Shown: positions 16,253 through 27,703 of the stretch, one piece after another
Numbering within the stretch: the first letter of the stretch is position 1
Layout of the letters: each line of letters begins with the position of its first letter
Origin: Skermanella aerolata KACC 11604
Lineage (GTDB): Bacteria; Pseudomonadota; Alphaproteobacteria; Azospirillales; Azospirillaceae
Direction: 5' to 3'
Length of the DNA stretch: 64,000 nt
Assembly: GCF_000936425.1 (NCBI RefSeq)
Contig: NZ_AVFK01000002.1
Location: 248,001-312,000 of the forward strand
The notes under the pieces: model-generated
What the model was told of the DNA's origin: nothing
Database searches by the model: none
The model's input: the letters and a program-made list of their open reading frames with translations, nothing else
Made by a program: the position numbers and the translations under genes

Positions 16253-17731
16253 ATGAACCTTCGGAACGCCGTCCTGACCGTCGCAGAGATGTACCGCGCC
16301 GATGCGCTGACCATCGAGAGCGGCAGGTCCGGTGAGGTCCTGATGGAATCGGCAGGCGCCGCGGTGGTCCGCGAGATCGCGGCTCGATGGCCGGTTGGCC
16401 CGGTGACCGTCCTCTGCGGCCCTGGCAACAACGGCGGAGACGGCTTCGTCGTGGCGCGCCTGCTTGACCAGCTCGGCTGGCCGGTCCGGCTCGGACTGCT
16501 GGGTAAGGTGGACGCCCTGCGCGGCGATGCCGCCGTTATGGCAGGGCGCTGGAGGGGCGAAGTGCTCGCCTTGTCATCCGGTCTGCTGGACGGGGCGGCG
16601 CTGGTGGTCGATGCCCTGTTCGGTGCCGGACTGGCGCGGCCGCTGGAAGGCGCCGTGCGTGATCTCGTGGAGCAGCTGGGCATTCGCGCCATTCCGGTCG
16701 TCGCGGTGGACGTGCCGAGTGGCGTCGATGGAGACACCGGCCTGGTGCTCGGCACTGCGGCGCCGGCGGCGCTGACCGTCACTTTCTTTCGAAGGAAGCC
16801 CGCGCACCTTCTCATGCCGGGGCGCGGTTTGTGCGGGACGGTCGTGGTTGCGGATATCGGCATCGCCGACCCCGTGCTTGAGAAGATCGCGCCGAGGATT
16901 TTTCACAATGACCCCGCCTTGTGGCTGCCGCACTTCCCCTGGCCCAAGGCCGACGGGCACAAGTTCGATCGTGGTCATGCCGTAGTGCTGGGAGGCGTCC
17001 GCATGACGGGAGCGGCAAGGCTGGCTGCACGGGCGGCGCGGCGGGCAGGGGCGGGGCTGGTCAGCATCGCCTGTCCGGAAGAGTCTTTTCCGATCTATGC
17101 CGCGTCCGATCCCGGAACCATCGTGACCGTTCTCACCGCTGCCGAGTCGTTTTCCGGCCTGATGGCCGATCCGCGCCGTAACGCCGTCCTGATCGGGCCG
17201 GGAGCCGGCATCTCCGCCGCGACGCGCCGCAGGGTGGAGGAAGCCTTGGATGCAGCGAAGGCGACGGTCATCGATGCGGACGCCATCACCGCATTCGCCG
17301 AGGCACCCGCGGAACTCTTCGGACGGCTTACGGGGCAATGCCTGCTGACGCCCCATGCCGGAGAGTTCAAGAGGCTGTTCGGCATCGAAGGCGACAGACT
17401 GTCGCAGGCACGTGCCGCCGCCGGTCGCGCCGGGGCGATCGTGCTGCTAAAAGGGCCGGATACCGTGATCGCGCGGCCGGACGGCAGTGCCGCGATCAAT
17501 GGGAACGCACCGCCATGGCTGGCGACGGCAGGGGCGGGTGACGTCCTGGCGGGCTTGGCGTTGGGCTTGATCGCACAGGGCATGCCGACGTTCCATGCCG
17601 CCGCCGCTGCCGCATGGCTTCATGGCGAGGCAGCCACGAGATTCGGCCATGGGCTGATCGCGGAGGACATTGCGGAGGTTTTGCCGGGAGTGTTGCGAGA
17701 CTTGGCGGAAGGCTTCGTGACGGTCCCGTGA
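16253..17731 (+). CDS. nnr: Bifunctional NAD(P)H-hydrate repair enzyme Nnr
   Basis: A 492-residue fusion of NAD(P)HX epimerase (about residues 1-215) and ADP-dependent NAD(P)HX dehydratase (about 230-490), repairing hydrated nicotinamide cofactors. The epimerase half shows the YjeF_N motif LCGPGNNGGDGFVVARLL. The dehydratase half shows GGVRMTGAARLAARAA, LTPHAGEFKRLFG, LLKGPDTVIARPDG and the catalytic WLATAGAGDVLAGLALGL. The ATG at 16253 is preferred over 16226 because GGGAGAA lies 5 bases upstream. nnr next to glnBA is a known alphaproteobacterial arrangement; here it is divergent from glnB across tRNA-His. Confidence 0.96.
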   Translation: MNLRNAVLTVAEMYRADALTIESGRSGEVLMESAGAAVVREIAARWPVGPVTVLCGPGNNGGDGFVVARLLDQLGWPVRLGLLGKVDALRGDAAVMAGRWRGEVLALSSGLLDGAALVVDALFGAGLARPLEGAVRDLVEQLGIRAIPVVAVDVPSGVDGDTGLVLGTAAPAALTVTFFRRKPAHLLMPGRGLCGTVVVADIGIADPVLEKIAPRIFHNDPALWLPHFPWPKADGHKFDRGHAVVLGGVRMTGAARLAARAARRAGAGLVSIACPEESFPIYAASDPGTIVTVLTAAESFSGLMADPRRNAVLIGPGAGISAATRRRVEEALDAAKATVIDADAITAFAEAPAELFGRLTGQCLLTPHAGEFKRLFGIEGDRLSQARAAAGRAGAIVLLKGPDTVIARPDGSAAINGNAPPWLATAGAGDVLAGLALGLIAQGMPTFHAAAAAAWLHGEAATRFGHGLIAEDIAEVLPGVLRDLAEGFVTVP

Positions 17732-17795
17732 AGATGGTTGCGACACTTCCGTTTACCCTTGATCCGCACGGCACGACTCTTTCAAAATCAGCGGC

Positions 17796-19262
17796 ATGAC
17801 CCAGTTACCGACTTCCATTGAAGAGCAGGCGGCGCCGTCGCTGTTTGACCGTACCATCGAGAACCTGAGGACCGCGTGGCGCGATATAGCGGCCTTCTCC
17901 CGCGAGGCGGTGGGCGCCACGCCACGTCCCCATCTGCCGCGAGAGGATGCCGACCGGCTCCGTCTTCAGATGCAGGCCTGCCTGGAAGGGCGCGGCGGTG
18001 AAGTCAGCGCCCGAGCGCGCGCCGCGGAGCTGGGCCGGACCTATCTCGGCCTCGACTCGACGGGCCGGCGCAACTTCCTCCACGTGCTGGCCCGCGATTT
18101 CGACGTGGACCGCGCCACCGTGGACCGGGCGGTCGACGTGTTCCATCAGGCCGGTGATCCGGCATCGCGCGGCGACGCCGAGCGGGCGCTGCGGAGTGCG
18201 CTCGAACCGGGACGGATGAGGTTGCTGACCCAGTTCAACGGTCTGCCCGAAGGCATAAAGTTCCTGGTGGACATGCGAGCGCAACTGCTGGAGTGGTCGC
18301 GTGGCGATCCGCTGCTGTCGGCGCTCGAAGCCGACCTGAAGTCACTGTTGAAGAACTGGTTCGACGTCGGTTTCCTGGAGTTGCGCCGGATCACATGGGA
18401 CAGCCCGGCATCGCTCCTGGAGAAGCTGATCGCTTATGAGGCGGTCCATGCGATCCGCGGTTGGCAGGACCTGAAGGATCGGCTCGACTCGGACCGCCGT
18501 TGCTTCGCCTTCTTCCACCCGAGGATGCCGGACGAACCCCTGATATTCGTCGAGGTGGCGCTGGTGACCGGCATGTCCGGCAACGTCCAGACCCTGCTGG
18601 ACGAGGCGGCGCCCGTACAGGATCCGCAGACGGCGGATACCGCCATCTTCTACTCGATCTCGAATGCCCAGAAGGGACTGGCCGGCATCAGTTTCGGCAA
18701 TTTCCTGATCAAGCGCGTCGTAGACAGTCTTGCGGCCGAGTTCCCGAACCTCAAGAACTTCGCAACGCTGTCTCCGATTCCCGGTTTCAGGCGCTGGCTA
18801 GATGCGGAACTTGACCGGGAAAGCGGCGGAGAGGGTGTGTTGACCGCGTCCGAGCGAAACCGTATCGCCGAGCTTTTCGCCGATCCCGACAACGTCGTGC
18901 CAGAGCCTTGCGACCGCCTTCAGGCACTGCTGGACCGGCCTGGATGGCACCGCGACGATGCTGTGCTCAAGGTCCTCAAGCCAATCCTGCTTCGGCTTGG
19001 CGCCACGTATCTGGTCGACGTGAAGTCGGGTAATCGTGCCCGCGATCCGGTCGCTCATTTCCATCTGTCCAACGGCGCCCGCATGGAGCGGCTGAACTGG
19101 CTGGCCGACACCTCAGACAACGGCTTGCGTCAGTCAGCCGGAATGATGATCAATTACCGGTATAAACTGACCCATATCGAGGCCAATCACGAGGCCTATA
19201 CCGGGGATGGTAAAATCAGCACCTCCTCGCAAGTGCGCGCGCATCTGAAAAGTACAGGATAA
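17796..19262 (+). CDS. Malonyl-CoA decarboxylase
   Basis: A 488-residue protein of the MCD/MatA family that converts malonyl-CoA to acetyl-CoA and CO2. The N-terminal helical domain spans about residues 1-185. The GNAT-like catalytic domain includes FFHPRMPDEPLIFVEVALV, ISNAQKGLAGISFGNFLIKR and NLKNFATLSPIPGFRRWL (with the catalytic Ser-Pro-Ile-Pro segment). The conserved C-terminus reads DPVAHFHLSNGARMERLNW. Length is normal for bacteria. The usual partners matB (malonyl-CoA synthetase) and a malonate transporter are not adjacent. It may serve general malonyl-CoA turnover rather than malonate catabolism. Confidence 0.95.
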   Translation: MTQLPTSIEEQAAPSLFDRTIENLRTAWRDIAAFSREAVGATPRPHLPREDADRLRLQMQACLEGRGGEVSARARAAELGRTYLGLDSTGRRNFLHVLARDFDVDRATVDRAVDVFHQAGDPASRGDAERALRSALEPGRMRLLTQFNGLPEGIKFLVDMRAQLLEWSRGDPLLSALEADLKSLLKNWFDVGFLELRRITWDSPASLLEKLIAYEAVHAIRGWQDLKDRLDSDRRCFAFFHPRMPDEPLIFVEVALVTGMSGNVQTLLDEAAPVQDPQTADTAIFYSISNAQKGLAGISFGNFLIKRVVDSLAAEFPNLKNFATLSPIPGFRRWLDAELDRESGGEGVLTASERNRIAELFADPDNVVPEPCDRLQALLDRPGWHRDDAVLKVLKPILLRLGATYLVDVKSGNRARDPVAHFHLSNGARMERLNWLADTSDNGLRQSAGMMINYRYKLTHIEANHEAYTGDGKISTSSQVRAHLKSTG

Positions 19263-19373
19263 ACTGATGGCTTTTTACATAAAATGCACCTAACCGCCTT
19301 TAACTGTTCATAAACAGCCGCTGGCTAGTCTTGATCCCACTGACATTAACCAAGCCAGCGCGGGACGGCATAC

Positions 19374-19610
19374 ATGTTCTTGAGACGGCAGAAGGCTCCG
19401 GCAGACATCACTGAAGGATCGGTGTATCGGCGGACCACCCGCGGCAAGTCCGTGGAAACCGCGCGGGTGCTCGCAGTGTCCAAAGACAGTGTCGGCATCA
19501 CTCATGTCCGCTTCAGCGTCCACTACGAGAGGGTCGATACGGCGGACGAATTGCGCACGCTGGCGCTCAGCTCCTTCGCCGAACTCTTCAGCGAGCGGGT
19601 CCTGGCTTGA
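19374..19610 (+). CDS. Small hypothetical protein (78 aa)
   Basis: A compact basic protein with strand-rich segments (SVYRRTTRGKSVETARVLAV then THVRFSVHYERV), reminiscent of a small beta-barrel, ending in a helix (ALSSFAELFSERVLA). No named family recognised. It stands alone between the malonyl-CoA decarboxylase gene and tRNA-Leu; the upstream 110 bases are A+T-rich and could hold its promoter. Confidence 0.6.
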   Translation: MFLRRQKAPADITEGSVYRRTTRGKSVETARVLAVSKDSVGITHVRFSVHYERVDTADELRTLALSSFAELFSERVLA

Positions 19611-19769
19611 ACGCCGGGCTGTCGCGCTTGAACTGGGCCTGCGGGTGAGAGCCGCGTTTCAGCCGGTTCTCGCGACTTGTCCATTTAGCCTGTTTGTCCA
19701 GAAATCGGTGTGCTATAGAGGCGAACCCGGCGGGCGGGTGACTTAAATCGCCTGCGCGGGGCTGCCTGT

Positions 19770-19854
<85 letters not shown>

Positions 19855-19929
19855 CAAGGTCAGCCGTACCCGAGGTTCTCAAGCCGCGACCGGCCGCACC
19901 GGTCGCCAACGAAACAGGCTTCCAGTCCA

Positions 19930-21309
19930 ATGCAGATTACCGAGACGAGCGCCGACGGCCTCAAGCGTGAATACAAGGTCGTCATCCCCGCCCAGGAGAT
20001 CGAGACTCAGGTCAACAGCCGGCTCCAGGAGCTGAGCAGGACCGTAAGGCTGCCGGGCTTCCGCCCCGGCAAGGTGCCGCTTCCGATCGTGAAGCAGCGC
20101 TACGCCCAGTCGGTCATGGGAGAGGTGCTGGAGCGCGCCGTCAACGACAGCTCCCAGAAGGCGATCGACGAGCGTGGTCTCCGTCCGGCGCTTCAGCCCA
20201 AGATCCAGGTCACCTCGTTCGAAGAGGGCGGCAACCTGGAATACGATCTTGCGGTCGAACTGCTGCCCGACATCGAGCCTGTCGATTTCTCCACGATCGA
20301 ACTGGAGCGAGTCGTCGCCGAAGTGGACGACAAGCAGGTGGATGAGACGCTGGAGCGTCTGTCCAAGAGCAGCCGTGACAGCAAGCCTATCGCCGAAGAG
20401 CGGGAAGCCCGCACCGGCGACATCCTGGTCATCGACTTCGCCGGCACCCTCGACGGGGAAGCGAAGCCGGGCATGGATGCCAAGGATCACCAGCTCGAGC
20501 TGGGCAGCAACAGCTTCGTCGGCACCTTCGAAGAGCAGTTGGTCGGCAGCAAGCCGGGCGATCACCGCACCATCACGGTGACCTTCCCCGAGAACTACGG
20601 CGCCGCCGAGTTCCAGGGCAAGGAGGCCGTGTTCGAGGTCGACGTCAAAGAGATCCGCGAGACGGCCCCGGCCGTCATCGACGACGAATTCGCCAAGAAG
20701 TTCGGCGCTGAAGACCTCGCCGCCCTGAAGCAGATGATCAAGGACCGTATCGGCCAGGATTACGCGGGCATCTCGCGTAGCCGGGTGAAGCGGACCCTGC
20801 TCGACAAGCTGGCCGAAACCCACAGCTTCGACGTGCCTCCCGGCATGGTCGACATCGAGTTCGAGACCATCTGGAACCGGCTTCAGGAAGAACTGAAGCG
20901 CGGGGGTCCCGATGCCGAAGAGGCCGGCAAGAGCGAGGACGAGCTTCGGGCCGAGTATCGCTCCATCGCCGAACGTCGCGTCCGGTTGGGCCTGCTCCTT
21001 TCAGAAGTGGGTCGGCGCAACAATATTCAGGTGACCCAGGACGAGCTGAACAAGGCACTGGTCGCCGAAGCTCAGCGTTATCCGGGTCAGGAGCGCGAGG
21101 TGTTCGAGTTCTTCCGCAATACGCCGCGGGCGATCGACAACATCCGGGCGCCCCTGTTCGAAGATAAGGTCATCGACTTCATCCTTGAACTCGCTAAGGT
21201 AGATGAGAAGACCGTATCGGTCGAGGAACTGGTGCGCGATCCGGACGAAGCCGAAGGTACGGACGAGGCTGAAGGTACAGCCAAAGCCGAAGGTACGGCC
21301 CAGGCCTGA
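19930..21309 (+). CDS. tig: Trigger factor
   Basis: A 459-residue ribosome-associated chaperone and peptidyl-prolyl isomerase. The N-terminal ribosome-binding domain includes the signature LPGFRPGKVPLPIVKQRYAQ (about residues 42-61; the family motif is GFRxGKxP). The FKBP-like domain lies at about 160-245 (TGDILVIDFAGTLDG, LGSNSFVGTFEEQLVGSKPG). The C-terminal helical arms follow. The last 22 residues are a low-complexity tail with three EAEGT/KAEGT-type repeats. The start at 19930 gives the expected MQITET-type N-terminus. It heads the conserved tig-clpP-clpX-lon-hup block. Confidence 0.97.
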   Translation: MQITETSADGLKREYKVVIPAQEIETQVNSRLQELSRTVRLPGFRPGKVPLPIVKQRYAQSVMGEVLERAVNDSSQKAIDERGLRPALQPKIQVTSFEEGGNLEYDLAVELLPDIEPVDFSTIELERVVAEVDDKQVDETLERLSKSSRDSKPIAEEREARTGDILVIDFAGTLDGEAKPGMDAKDHQLELGSNSFVGTFEEQLVGSKPGDHRTITVTFPENYGAAEFQGKEAVFEVDVKEIRETAPAVIDDEFAKKFGAEDLAALKQMIKDRIGQDYAGISRSRVKRTLLDKLAETHSFDVPPGMVDIEFETIWNRLQEELKRGGPDAEEAGKSEDELRAEYRSIAERRVRLGLLLSEVGRRNNIQVTQDELNKALVAEAQRYPGQEREVFEFFRNTPRAIDNIRAPLFEDKVIDFILELAKVDEKTVSVEELVRDPDEAEGTDEAEGTAKAEGTAQA

Positions 21310-21328
21310 TCCGAACCGTAAGGCGGTA

Positions 21329-21348
21329 CCGCCGGAATTCTCCGGCGG
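21329..21348. other. Hairpin between tig and clpP
   Basis: Arms CCGCCGGA (21329-21336) and TCCGGCGG (21341-21348) pair perfectly around ATTC, 19 bases after the tig stop. No T-run follows, so it may be a processing or stability element rather than a full terminator. Confidence 0.45.
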
Positions 21349-21426
21349 GCCGCCGCAAGGATCAAAGCCCATCATGCCGCCTGAGGCGGTGCGGTCGGCA
21401 CATGGGGAACGGGAGAGTCGAAAAGC

Positions 21427-22062
21427 ATGTACGATTTCGAGCCGCGGATGAACGCTCTGGTTCCGATGGTCATCGAACAGACCAATCGTGGCGAGCGCGC
21501 GTTCGACATCTATTCGCGCCTCTTGAAGGAGCGCATCATTTTCCTGATCGGCCCGGTCAATGACGGCGTGGCCAGCCTGATCTGCGCGCAGCTCTTGTTC
21601 CTGGAGTCGGAGAATCCAAACAAGGACATCTCCTTCTACATCAACTCACCGGGCGGCTACGTCACGTCGGGTCTCGCGATCTACGACACCATGCAGTACA
21701 TCCGGCCGCCGGTTTCGACCGTCTGCATCGGTCAGGCCGCCAGCATGGGCTCGCTCCTGATGACCGCCGGCGCGCCGGGGAAGCGATTCTCGCTGCCAAA
21801 CAGCCGGATCATGGTCCATCAGCCGTCCGGCGGTGCCCAGGGCCAGGCTGCCGACATCGAAATCCAGGCTCAGGAAATCCTGAAGCTCCGGTCGCGCCTC
21901 AACGACATCTATGCACGGCACACCGGCCAGACGCTGGACGTGATCGAGGCGGCCATGGAACGCGACAAATTCATGTCGCCCGAGGAAGCCAAAAGCTTCG
22001 GCCTGATCGACGAAGTCGTCGCAAGCCGTCCTTCTACCGGTGGCGATACTTCGAGCACGTGA
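21427..22062 (+). CDS. clpP: ATP-dependent Clp protease proteolytic subunit ClpP
   Basis: A 211-residue serine protease subunit that forms tetradecameric barrels capped by ClpX or ClpA. The catalytic serine is in [16 protein letters not shown], the histidine in [17 protein letters not shown], and the aspartate lies near DIYARHTGQ. Other conserved parts are [19 protein letters not shown] and the final [17 protein letters not shown]. Length and order (tig-clpP-clpX) are standard. Confidence 0.98.
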   Translation: MYDFEPRMNALVPMVIEQTNRGERAFDIYSRLLKERIIFLIGPVNDGVASLICAQLLFLESENPNKDISFYINSPGGYVTSGLAIYDTMQYIRPPVSTVCIGQAASMGSLLMTAGAPGKRFSLPNSRIMVHQPSGGAQGQAADIEIQAQEILKLRSRLNDIYARHTGQTLDVIEAAMERDKFMSPEEAKSFGLIDEVVASRPSTGGDTSST

Positions 22063-22302
22063 GCGGACCAGCTAGATCCCGGCACGATAGTGCCAACTAG
22101 ATATTGATCGCCGTGTATTACGTGTTGTTGAATAGGATTGTCCCTGTGTGGCGGGATCGGTTTCCGGACCCGCCACCGGGCGCGCCCATGAAGGGCTCTC
22201 CCGGGACAACCTGTTTCTAAAGGCGTTTGGAACGGCTCGTTTGCTACGGTTTATCGACCGCCCGCCGGACCAAACGTCACTCGGTGCTGTGACGGAGCCC
22301 AT

Positions 22303-23568
<1,266 letters not shown>

Positions 23569-23737
23569 AACGGGCCTGACGTCCCTATGATGCCTCTTCA
23601 ACATGTCAAGACCTTGAAGGGGCAGGGGACTTGGGCCACGTTAGGAACAGCCAATGACTGTTCTTACGCCCACCAAGGGGTGAGACTCTTTTCAGGCCTA
23701 TTTCGGGCTGACGGCCTTCACACGAGAGGCGCATCAT

Positions 23738-26146
23738 ATGTTTGAAATCCCCCGTGGAGCTTTGTATCCGGTCCTGCCGCTGAGGGACATCGTCGTCTTC
23801 CCGCACATGATCGTGCCGCTGTTCGTAGGGCGCGAAAAGTCGGTGCGCGCGCTGGAAGACGTGATGAAGGACGACAAGCAGATCCTGCTGGTCACTCAGA
23901 AGAACGCTTCACAGGATGATCCCACGCCTGCGGACATCTATTCCGTCGGCACTATCGGTACCGTGCTTCAGTTGCTGAAGCTGCCTGACGGCACCGTAAA
24001 GGTTCTGGTAGAAGGCGGACAACGCGCCTCGATCACGAAGTTTTCCGAGAACGACGACTTCTTCCAGGCTCATGCCGAACTGATCGAGGAAAAGGCCGGC
24101 GAGTCGCAGGAGCTTGAAGCCCTGTCGCGCGCCGTCGTTTCCCAGTTCGAGCAGTACATCAAGCTCAACAAGAAGATCCCGCCGGAAGTGCTGGTGTCGA
24201 TCAATCAGATTGACGAAGCCGGCAAGCTGGCCGATACCGTCGCCTCCCATCTGGCGCTGAAGATCCCCGAGAAGCAGCAGCTTCTGGAGACGGCGACGGT
24301 CGGAGAGCGGCTTGAGCGAGTCTATGCCTTCATGGAAGGCGAGATCGGTGTTCTTCAGGTCGAGAAGCGCATCCGTAACCGCGTCAAGCGGCAGATGGAG
24401 AAGACCCAGCGCGAGTATTATCTGAACGAGCAGCTTAAGGCTATCCAGAAGGAGCTCGGCGAGTCGGAAGACGGCCGCGATGAAGTGGCCGAGCTCGAAG
24501 ACCGGATCAATAAGACCCGTCTGTCCAAGGATGCACGGGAGAAGGCGCTGGCGGAGCTGAAGAAGCTGCGTTCCATGAGCCCGATGTCGGCGGAAGCTAC
24601 CGTTGTCCGCAACTACCTGGACTGGATCGTCAGCATCCCCTGGAAGAAGCGTACCAAGATCAAGCGCGACATCAAGCTCGCCGAAGGCGTGCTGAATTCC
24701 GACCATTTCGGTCTTGAAAAGGTCAAGGAGCGCATCCTCGAATACCTTGCCGTTCAGCAGCGCATGACCAAGGTCAAGGGACCGATCCTCTGCCTCGTTG
24801 GTCCGCCTGGCGTCGGCAAGACATCGCTCGGCAAGTCGATCGCCAAGGCGACCGGCCGTAATTTCGTCCGGATGTCGCTCGGCGGCGTACGGGACGAGGC
24901 CGAGGTTCGTGGCCATCGCCGGACCTATATCGGCTCGATGCCCGGCAAGGTCATCCAGGGCATGAAGAAGGCCAAGTCGTCCAATCCCCTGTTCCTTCTG
25001 GACGAAGTGGACAAGCTGGGTGCCGATTGGCGCGGCGATCCGTCATCGGCGCTGCTGGAGGTGCTTGATCCGGAGCAGAACGCTACCTTCGCCGACCATT
25101 ATCTGGAGGTCGATTACGATCTTTCGGACGTGATGTTCGTCTGCACGGCCAATACGCTGCGGATGCCGCAGCCGCTGCTGGACCGTATGGAGATCATCCG
25201 CGTTGCCGGCTATACCGAGGACGAAAAGGTCGAAATCGCCAAACGGCACCTGCTGGACAAGCAGCTCAAGTCGCACGGCTTGAAGAAGGGTGAGTTCACG
25301 GTTTCGGACGACGCATTGCGTGACCTGATCCGCTACTACACCCGCGAGGCCGGCGTCCGCAGCCTTGAGCGGGAGATCGCCAACCTCGCCCGTAAGGCGA
25401 TCAAGGAGATCCTGATGAAGGGTCTCGACAAGATCCAGGTCACCCGGCGCAACCTCGACAAGTACGCCGGCGTGAAGAAATTCCGCTTCGGCGAAGCTGA
25501 ACTCGAGGATCTGGTCGGCGTCACCACCGGCTTGGCCTGGACGGAAGTGGGCGGCGAACTGCTGTCGATCGAAGCCGTGATGCTTCCCGGCAAGGGCAAG
25601 GTCACGACGACGGGCAAGTTGGGCGACGTCATGAAGGAGTCGGTCCAGGCGGCCGAAAGCTACGTCAAGTCGCGGGCAACGGTGTTCGGCATCAGGCCCG
25701 ATCTGTTCGGCAAGAAGGACATCCACGTCCACGTGCCTGAAGGGGCGACTCCGAAAGACGGTCCTTCCGCCGGCGTCGCGATGGTCACGTCGATCGTGTC
25801 CGTGCTGACTGGCATCCCGGTGCGTAAAGATGTCGCCATGACTGGCGAGATCACGTTGCGCGGTCGGGTGCTGCCGATCGGTGGTCTCAAGGAGAAGCTT
25901 CTGGCCGCTCTGCGGGGCGGTTTGAAGACGGTTTTGATCCCGAAAGACAACGAAAAGGACTTGGCCGAGATACCGGAGAACGTGAAGAAGGGTCTCCAGA
26001 TAATCCCGGTAAGCATGGCGGATGATGTTCTCCACCATGCGTTGACGCAGACACTGGTCCCGATCGAATGGAGCGAGCCTTCTGAAGCGACGAAGGTAGC
26101 GCCACCGGTGGCCGATGGTGACCACGAGGAAGTAATTCGGCATTGA
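23738..26146 (+). CDS. lon: ATP-dependent protease Lon
   Basis: An 802-residue homohexameric protease with AAA+ and protease domains on one chain. The N-terminal substrate domain begins [20 protein letters not shown]. Walker A is [13 protein letters not shown] near residue 355 and Walker B is [11 protein letters not shown]. The serine-lysine protease domain includes the catalytic serine in [20 protein letters not shown] and the lysine in [16 protein letters not shown]. The upstream 169 bases have a CTTGAA box that could belong to a heat-shock promoter, but no matching -10 element is clear. Confidence 0.98.
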   Translation: MFEIPRGALYPVLPLRDIVVFPHMIVPLFVGREKSVRALEDVMKDDKQILLVTQKNASQDDPTPADIYSVGTIGTVLQLLKLPDGTVKVLVEGGQRASITKFSENDDFFQAHAELIEEKAGESQELEALSRAVVSQFEQYIKLNKKIPPEVLVSINQIDEAGKLADTVASHLALKIPEKQQLLETATVGERLERVYAFMEGEIGVLQVEKRIRNRVKRQMEKTQREYYLNEQLKAIQKELGESEDGRDEVAELEDRINKTRLSKDAREKALAELKKLRSMSPMSAEATVVRNYLDWIVSIPWKKRTKIKRDIKLAEGVLNSDHFGLEKVKERILEYLAVQQRMTKVKGPILCLVGPPGVGKTSLGKSIAKATGRNFVRMSLGGVRDEAEVRGHRRTYIGSMPGKVIQGMKKAKSSNPLFLLDEVDKLGADWRGDPSSALLEVLDPEQNATFADHYLEVDYDLSDVMFVCTANTLRMPQPLLDRMEIIRVAGYTEDEKVEIAKRHLLDKQLKSHGLKKGEFTVSDDALRDLIRYYTREAGVRSLEREIANLARKAIKEILMKGLDKIQVTRRNLDKYAGVKKFRFGEAELEDLVGVTTGLAWTEVGGELLSIEAVMLPGKGKVTTTGKLGDVMKESVQAAESYVKSRATVFGIRPDLFGKKDIHVHVPEGATPKDGPSAGVAMVTSIVSVLTGIPVRKDVAMTGEITLRGRVLPIGGLKEKLLAALRGGLKTVLIPKDNEKDLAEIPENVKKGLQIIPVSMADDVLHHALTQTLVPIEWSEPSEATKVAPPVADGDHEEVIRH

Positions 26147-26293
26147 GATCACACCTGGAAAACGCATAAATTCCCTCAACCGCCGCGCCCTGTATTGCTC
26201 CGGGTGCGGCGGTGTCGGTATACACTTTCCGCGCGAGGATTGAGCCGGAGGGTTCAAGCTTTGTTTATGCGGTTTTCCAAGGGGGGCTCACCA

Positions 26294-26566
26294 GTGAACA
26301 AGAACGATCTCGTTGCGCTTGTGGCGGATGCGGCAGGGCTGTCTAAGATAGATGCCACCAAGGCCGTCGATGCCGTCTTCGATGGCATCATCCAGTCGCT
26401 CAAGAAGGGCGAAGAAGTCCGCCTCGTCGGCTTCGGGACCTTTGACGTATCCGACCGTGCGGCTTCCGAGGGACGCAACCCGCGGACTGGCGAGAAGATC
26501 AACATTCCTGCTTCGAAACAACCGAAGTTCAAGGCCGGCAAGATCTTGAAGGACGCGTTGAACTAA
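26294..26566 (+). CDS. hup: HU family DNA-binding protein
   Basis: 90 residues, the standard HU length. The GTG start at 26294 follows AAGGGGGG and gives VNKNDLVALVADAAGLSKID; in-frame starts further upstream would add 33 non-homologous residues. The DNA-binding arm signature is GFGTFDVSDRAASEGRNPRT followed by GEKINIPASKQPKFKAGK. HU bends and compacts DNA. Location directly after lon is conserved in many proteobacteria. Confidence 0.96.
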   Translation: MNKNDLVALVADAAGLSKIDATKAVDAVFDGIIQSLKKGEEVRLVGFGTFDVSDRAASEGRNPRTGEKINIPASKQPKFKAGKILKDALN

Positions 26567-26585
26567 GGCTTCCAAGCCGAAATTG

Positions 26586-26621
26586 GAAACCGGCCGCTCT
26601 ATCGGGCGGCCGGTTTCTTTT
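26586..26621 (+). terminator. Rho-independent terminator of hup
   Basis: 12-bp perfect stem (26586-26597 with 26606-26617), 8-base loop, then a T-rich tract ending TTTT. It starts 20 bases after the hup stop codon. Confidence 0.9.
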
Positions 26622-26731
26622 CGACCTTGTCAGTCCAAGGAGCGGAGCGTGAGTCGCTCTGATCGCTGAGAAGACGATTTCACGGTCTTGTGTGTCCCGC
26701 TGAAGATTGCTAGAAGCGGTTCGACATGGAT

Positions 26732-26806
26732 GGGCGATTAGCTCAGCGGTAGAGCGTCTCGTTTACACCGAGAGGGTCGGCGGTTCGAACCCGTCATCGC
26801 CCACCA
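26732..26806 (+). tRNA. tRNA-Val (TAC)
   Basis: 75 bases. Acceptor arms GGGCGAT and ATCGCCC pair fully. The D-arm is TAGCTCAGCGGTAGAGC, the anticodon loop TTTACAC carries TAC, the T-arm is CGGTTCGAACCCG, and CCA is encoded. Confidence 0.97.
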
Positions 26807-27032
26807 TCCAGCCTCCCACTACTGCTTCAGCGACTTGCGGTTTTCGCCAATCCGTCCCCCGCGTCAGGGTGCGGTTTATTGGCGCACCTCGTCCTTGCCC
26901 GATAATCGTCGACAGTTTCTTGAACCGCCCATTCCGTTTGAGAAACAGACAGGTCTAGCAAAGAACCTCGCTTTCTTTTCGTTCGGCCATTGACAGGGGC
27001 AGGGCCATGTCGTACTTACCGGCCACCAAGAC

Positions 27033-27109
<77 letters not shown>

Positions 27110-27334
27110 TTTTCCTTAGAAAATCTGAACAAATTCAAACGCTCAGCGCAAGCTATGGGGCGTTTTCGCCGTTCGAAAATTCGCCTAATTGTCTTTCCTT
27201 GATCTCCCTTTCAGCCTATATTCGCCCCTGCCCGACGGGTCGGGTAACCAATTGAAAAACTGCCAAGCTGGCTTGGAGTCGGCCATCACGAGCCTGGCTC
27301 GTCATGCTAAAAGCAGTCTCATGCGAGGAGCGTT

Positions 27335-27703
27335 ATGGCCAATCCGCTGGTCGTCGAATACCTGCCGATCCTGATCTTCCTTGGGATCGCGATGGTCATC
27401 GCAGGTGCCGCCGTTGGGGCATCATTCCTGGTGGCTTCACAGAAGCCGGACAGCGAGAAGGTTTCCGCTTACGAATGCGGCTTCGAGCCGTTCGACGATG
27501 CCCGCAGCAAGTTCGATGTGCGGTTCTATCTGGTCGCCATTCTGTTCATCATTTTCGACCTCGAAGTTGCGTTTTTGTTCCCATGGGCCATATCCCTTGG
27601 TGACATCGGATTGTTCGGTTTCTGGTCGATGGTCGTGTTCCTCGGCGTGCTGACCATCGGCTTCATCTATGAATGGAAGAAAGGAGCGCTGGAATGGGAG
27701 TGA
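27335..27703 (+). CDS. nuoA: NADH-quinone oxidoreductase subunit A
   Basis: A 122-residue membrane subunit of complex I (ND3 homologue) with three transmembrane helices: about residues 8-32, 62-84 and 90-112. The loop contains the conserved [20 protein letters not shown], whose cysteine senses the active/deactive state in mitochondrial ND3. GAGGAGCG precedes the ATG. First gene of the 14-gene nuo operon; its 3' end overlaps nuoB by 10 bases. Confidence 0.97.
   Translation: MANPLVVEYLPILIFLGIAMVIAGAAVGASFLVASQKPDSEKVSAYECGFEPFDDARSKFDVRFYLVAILFIIFDLEVAFLFPWAISLGDIGLFGFWSMVVFLGVLTIGFIYEWKKGALEWE

Noticed and set aside
19290-19305. CtrA binding site (TTAA-N7-TTAA)
   Set aside because: The two half-sites are one base too close and the first has a mismatch.
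23617-23660. Sigma-32 heat-shock promoter before lon
   Set aside because: A CTTGAA box is present, but no acceptable -10 element at the right spacing was found.
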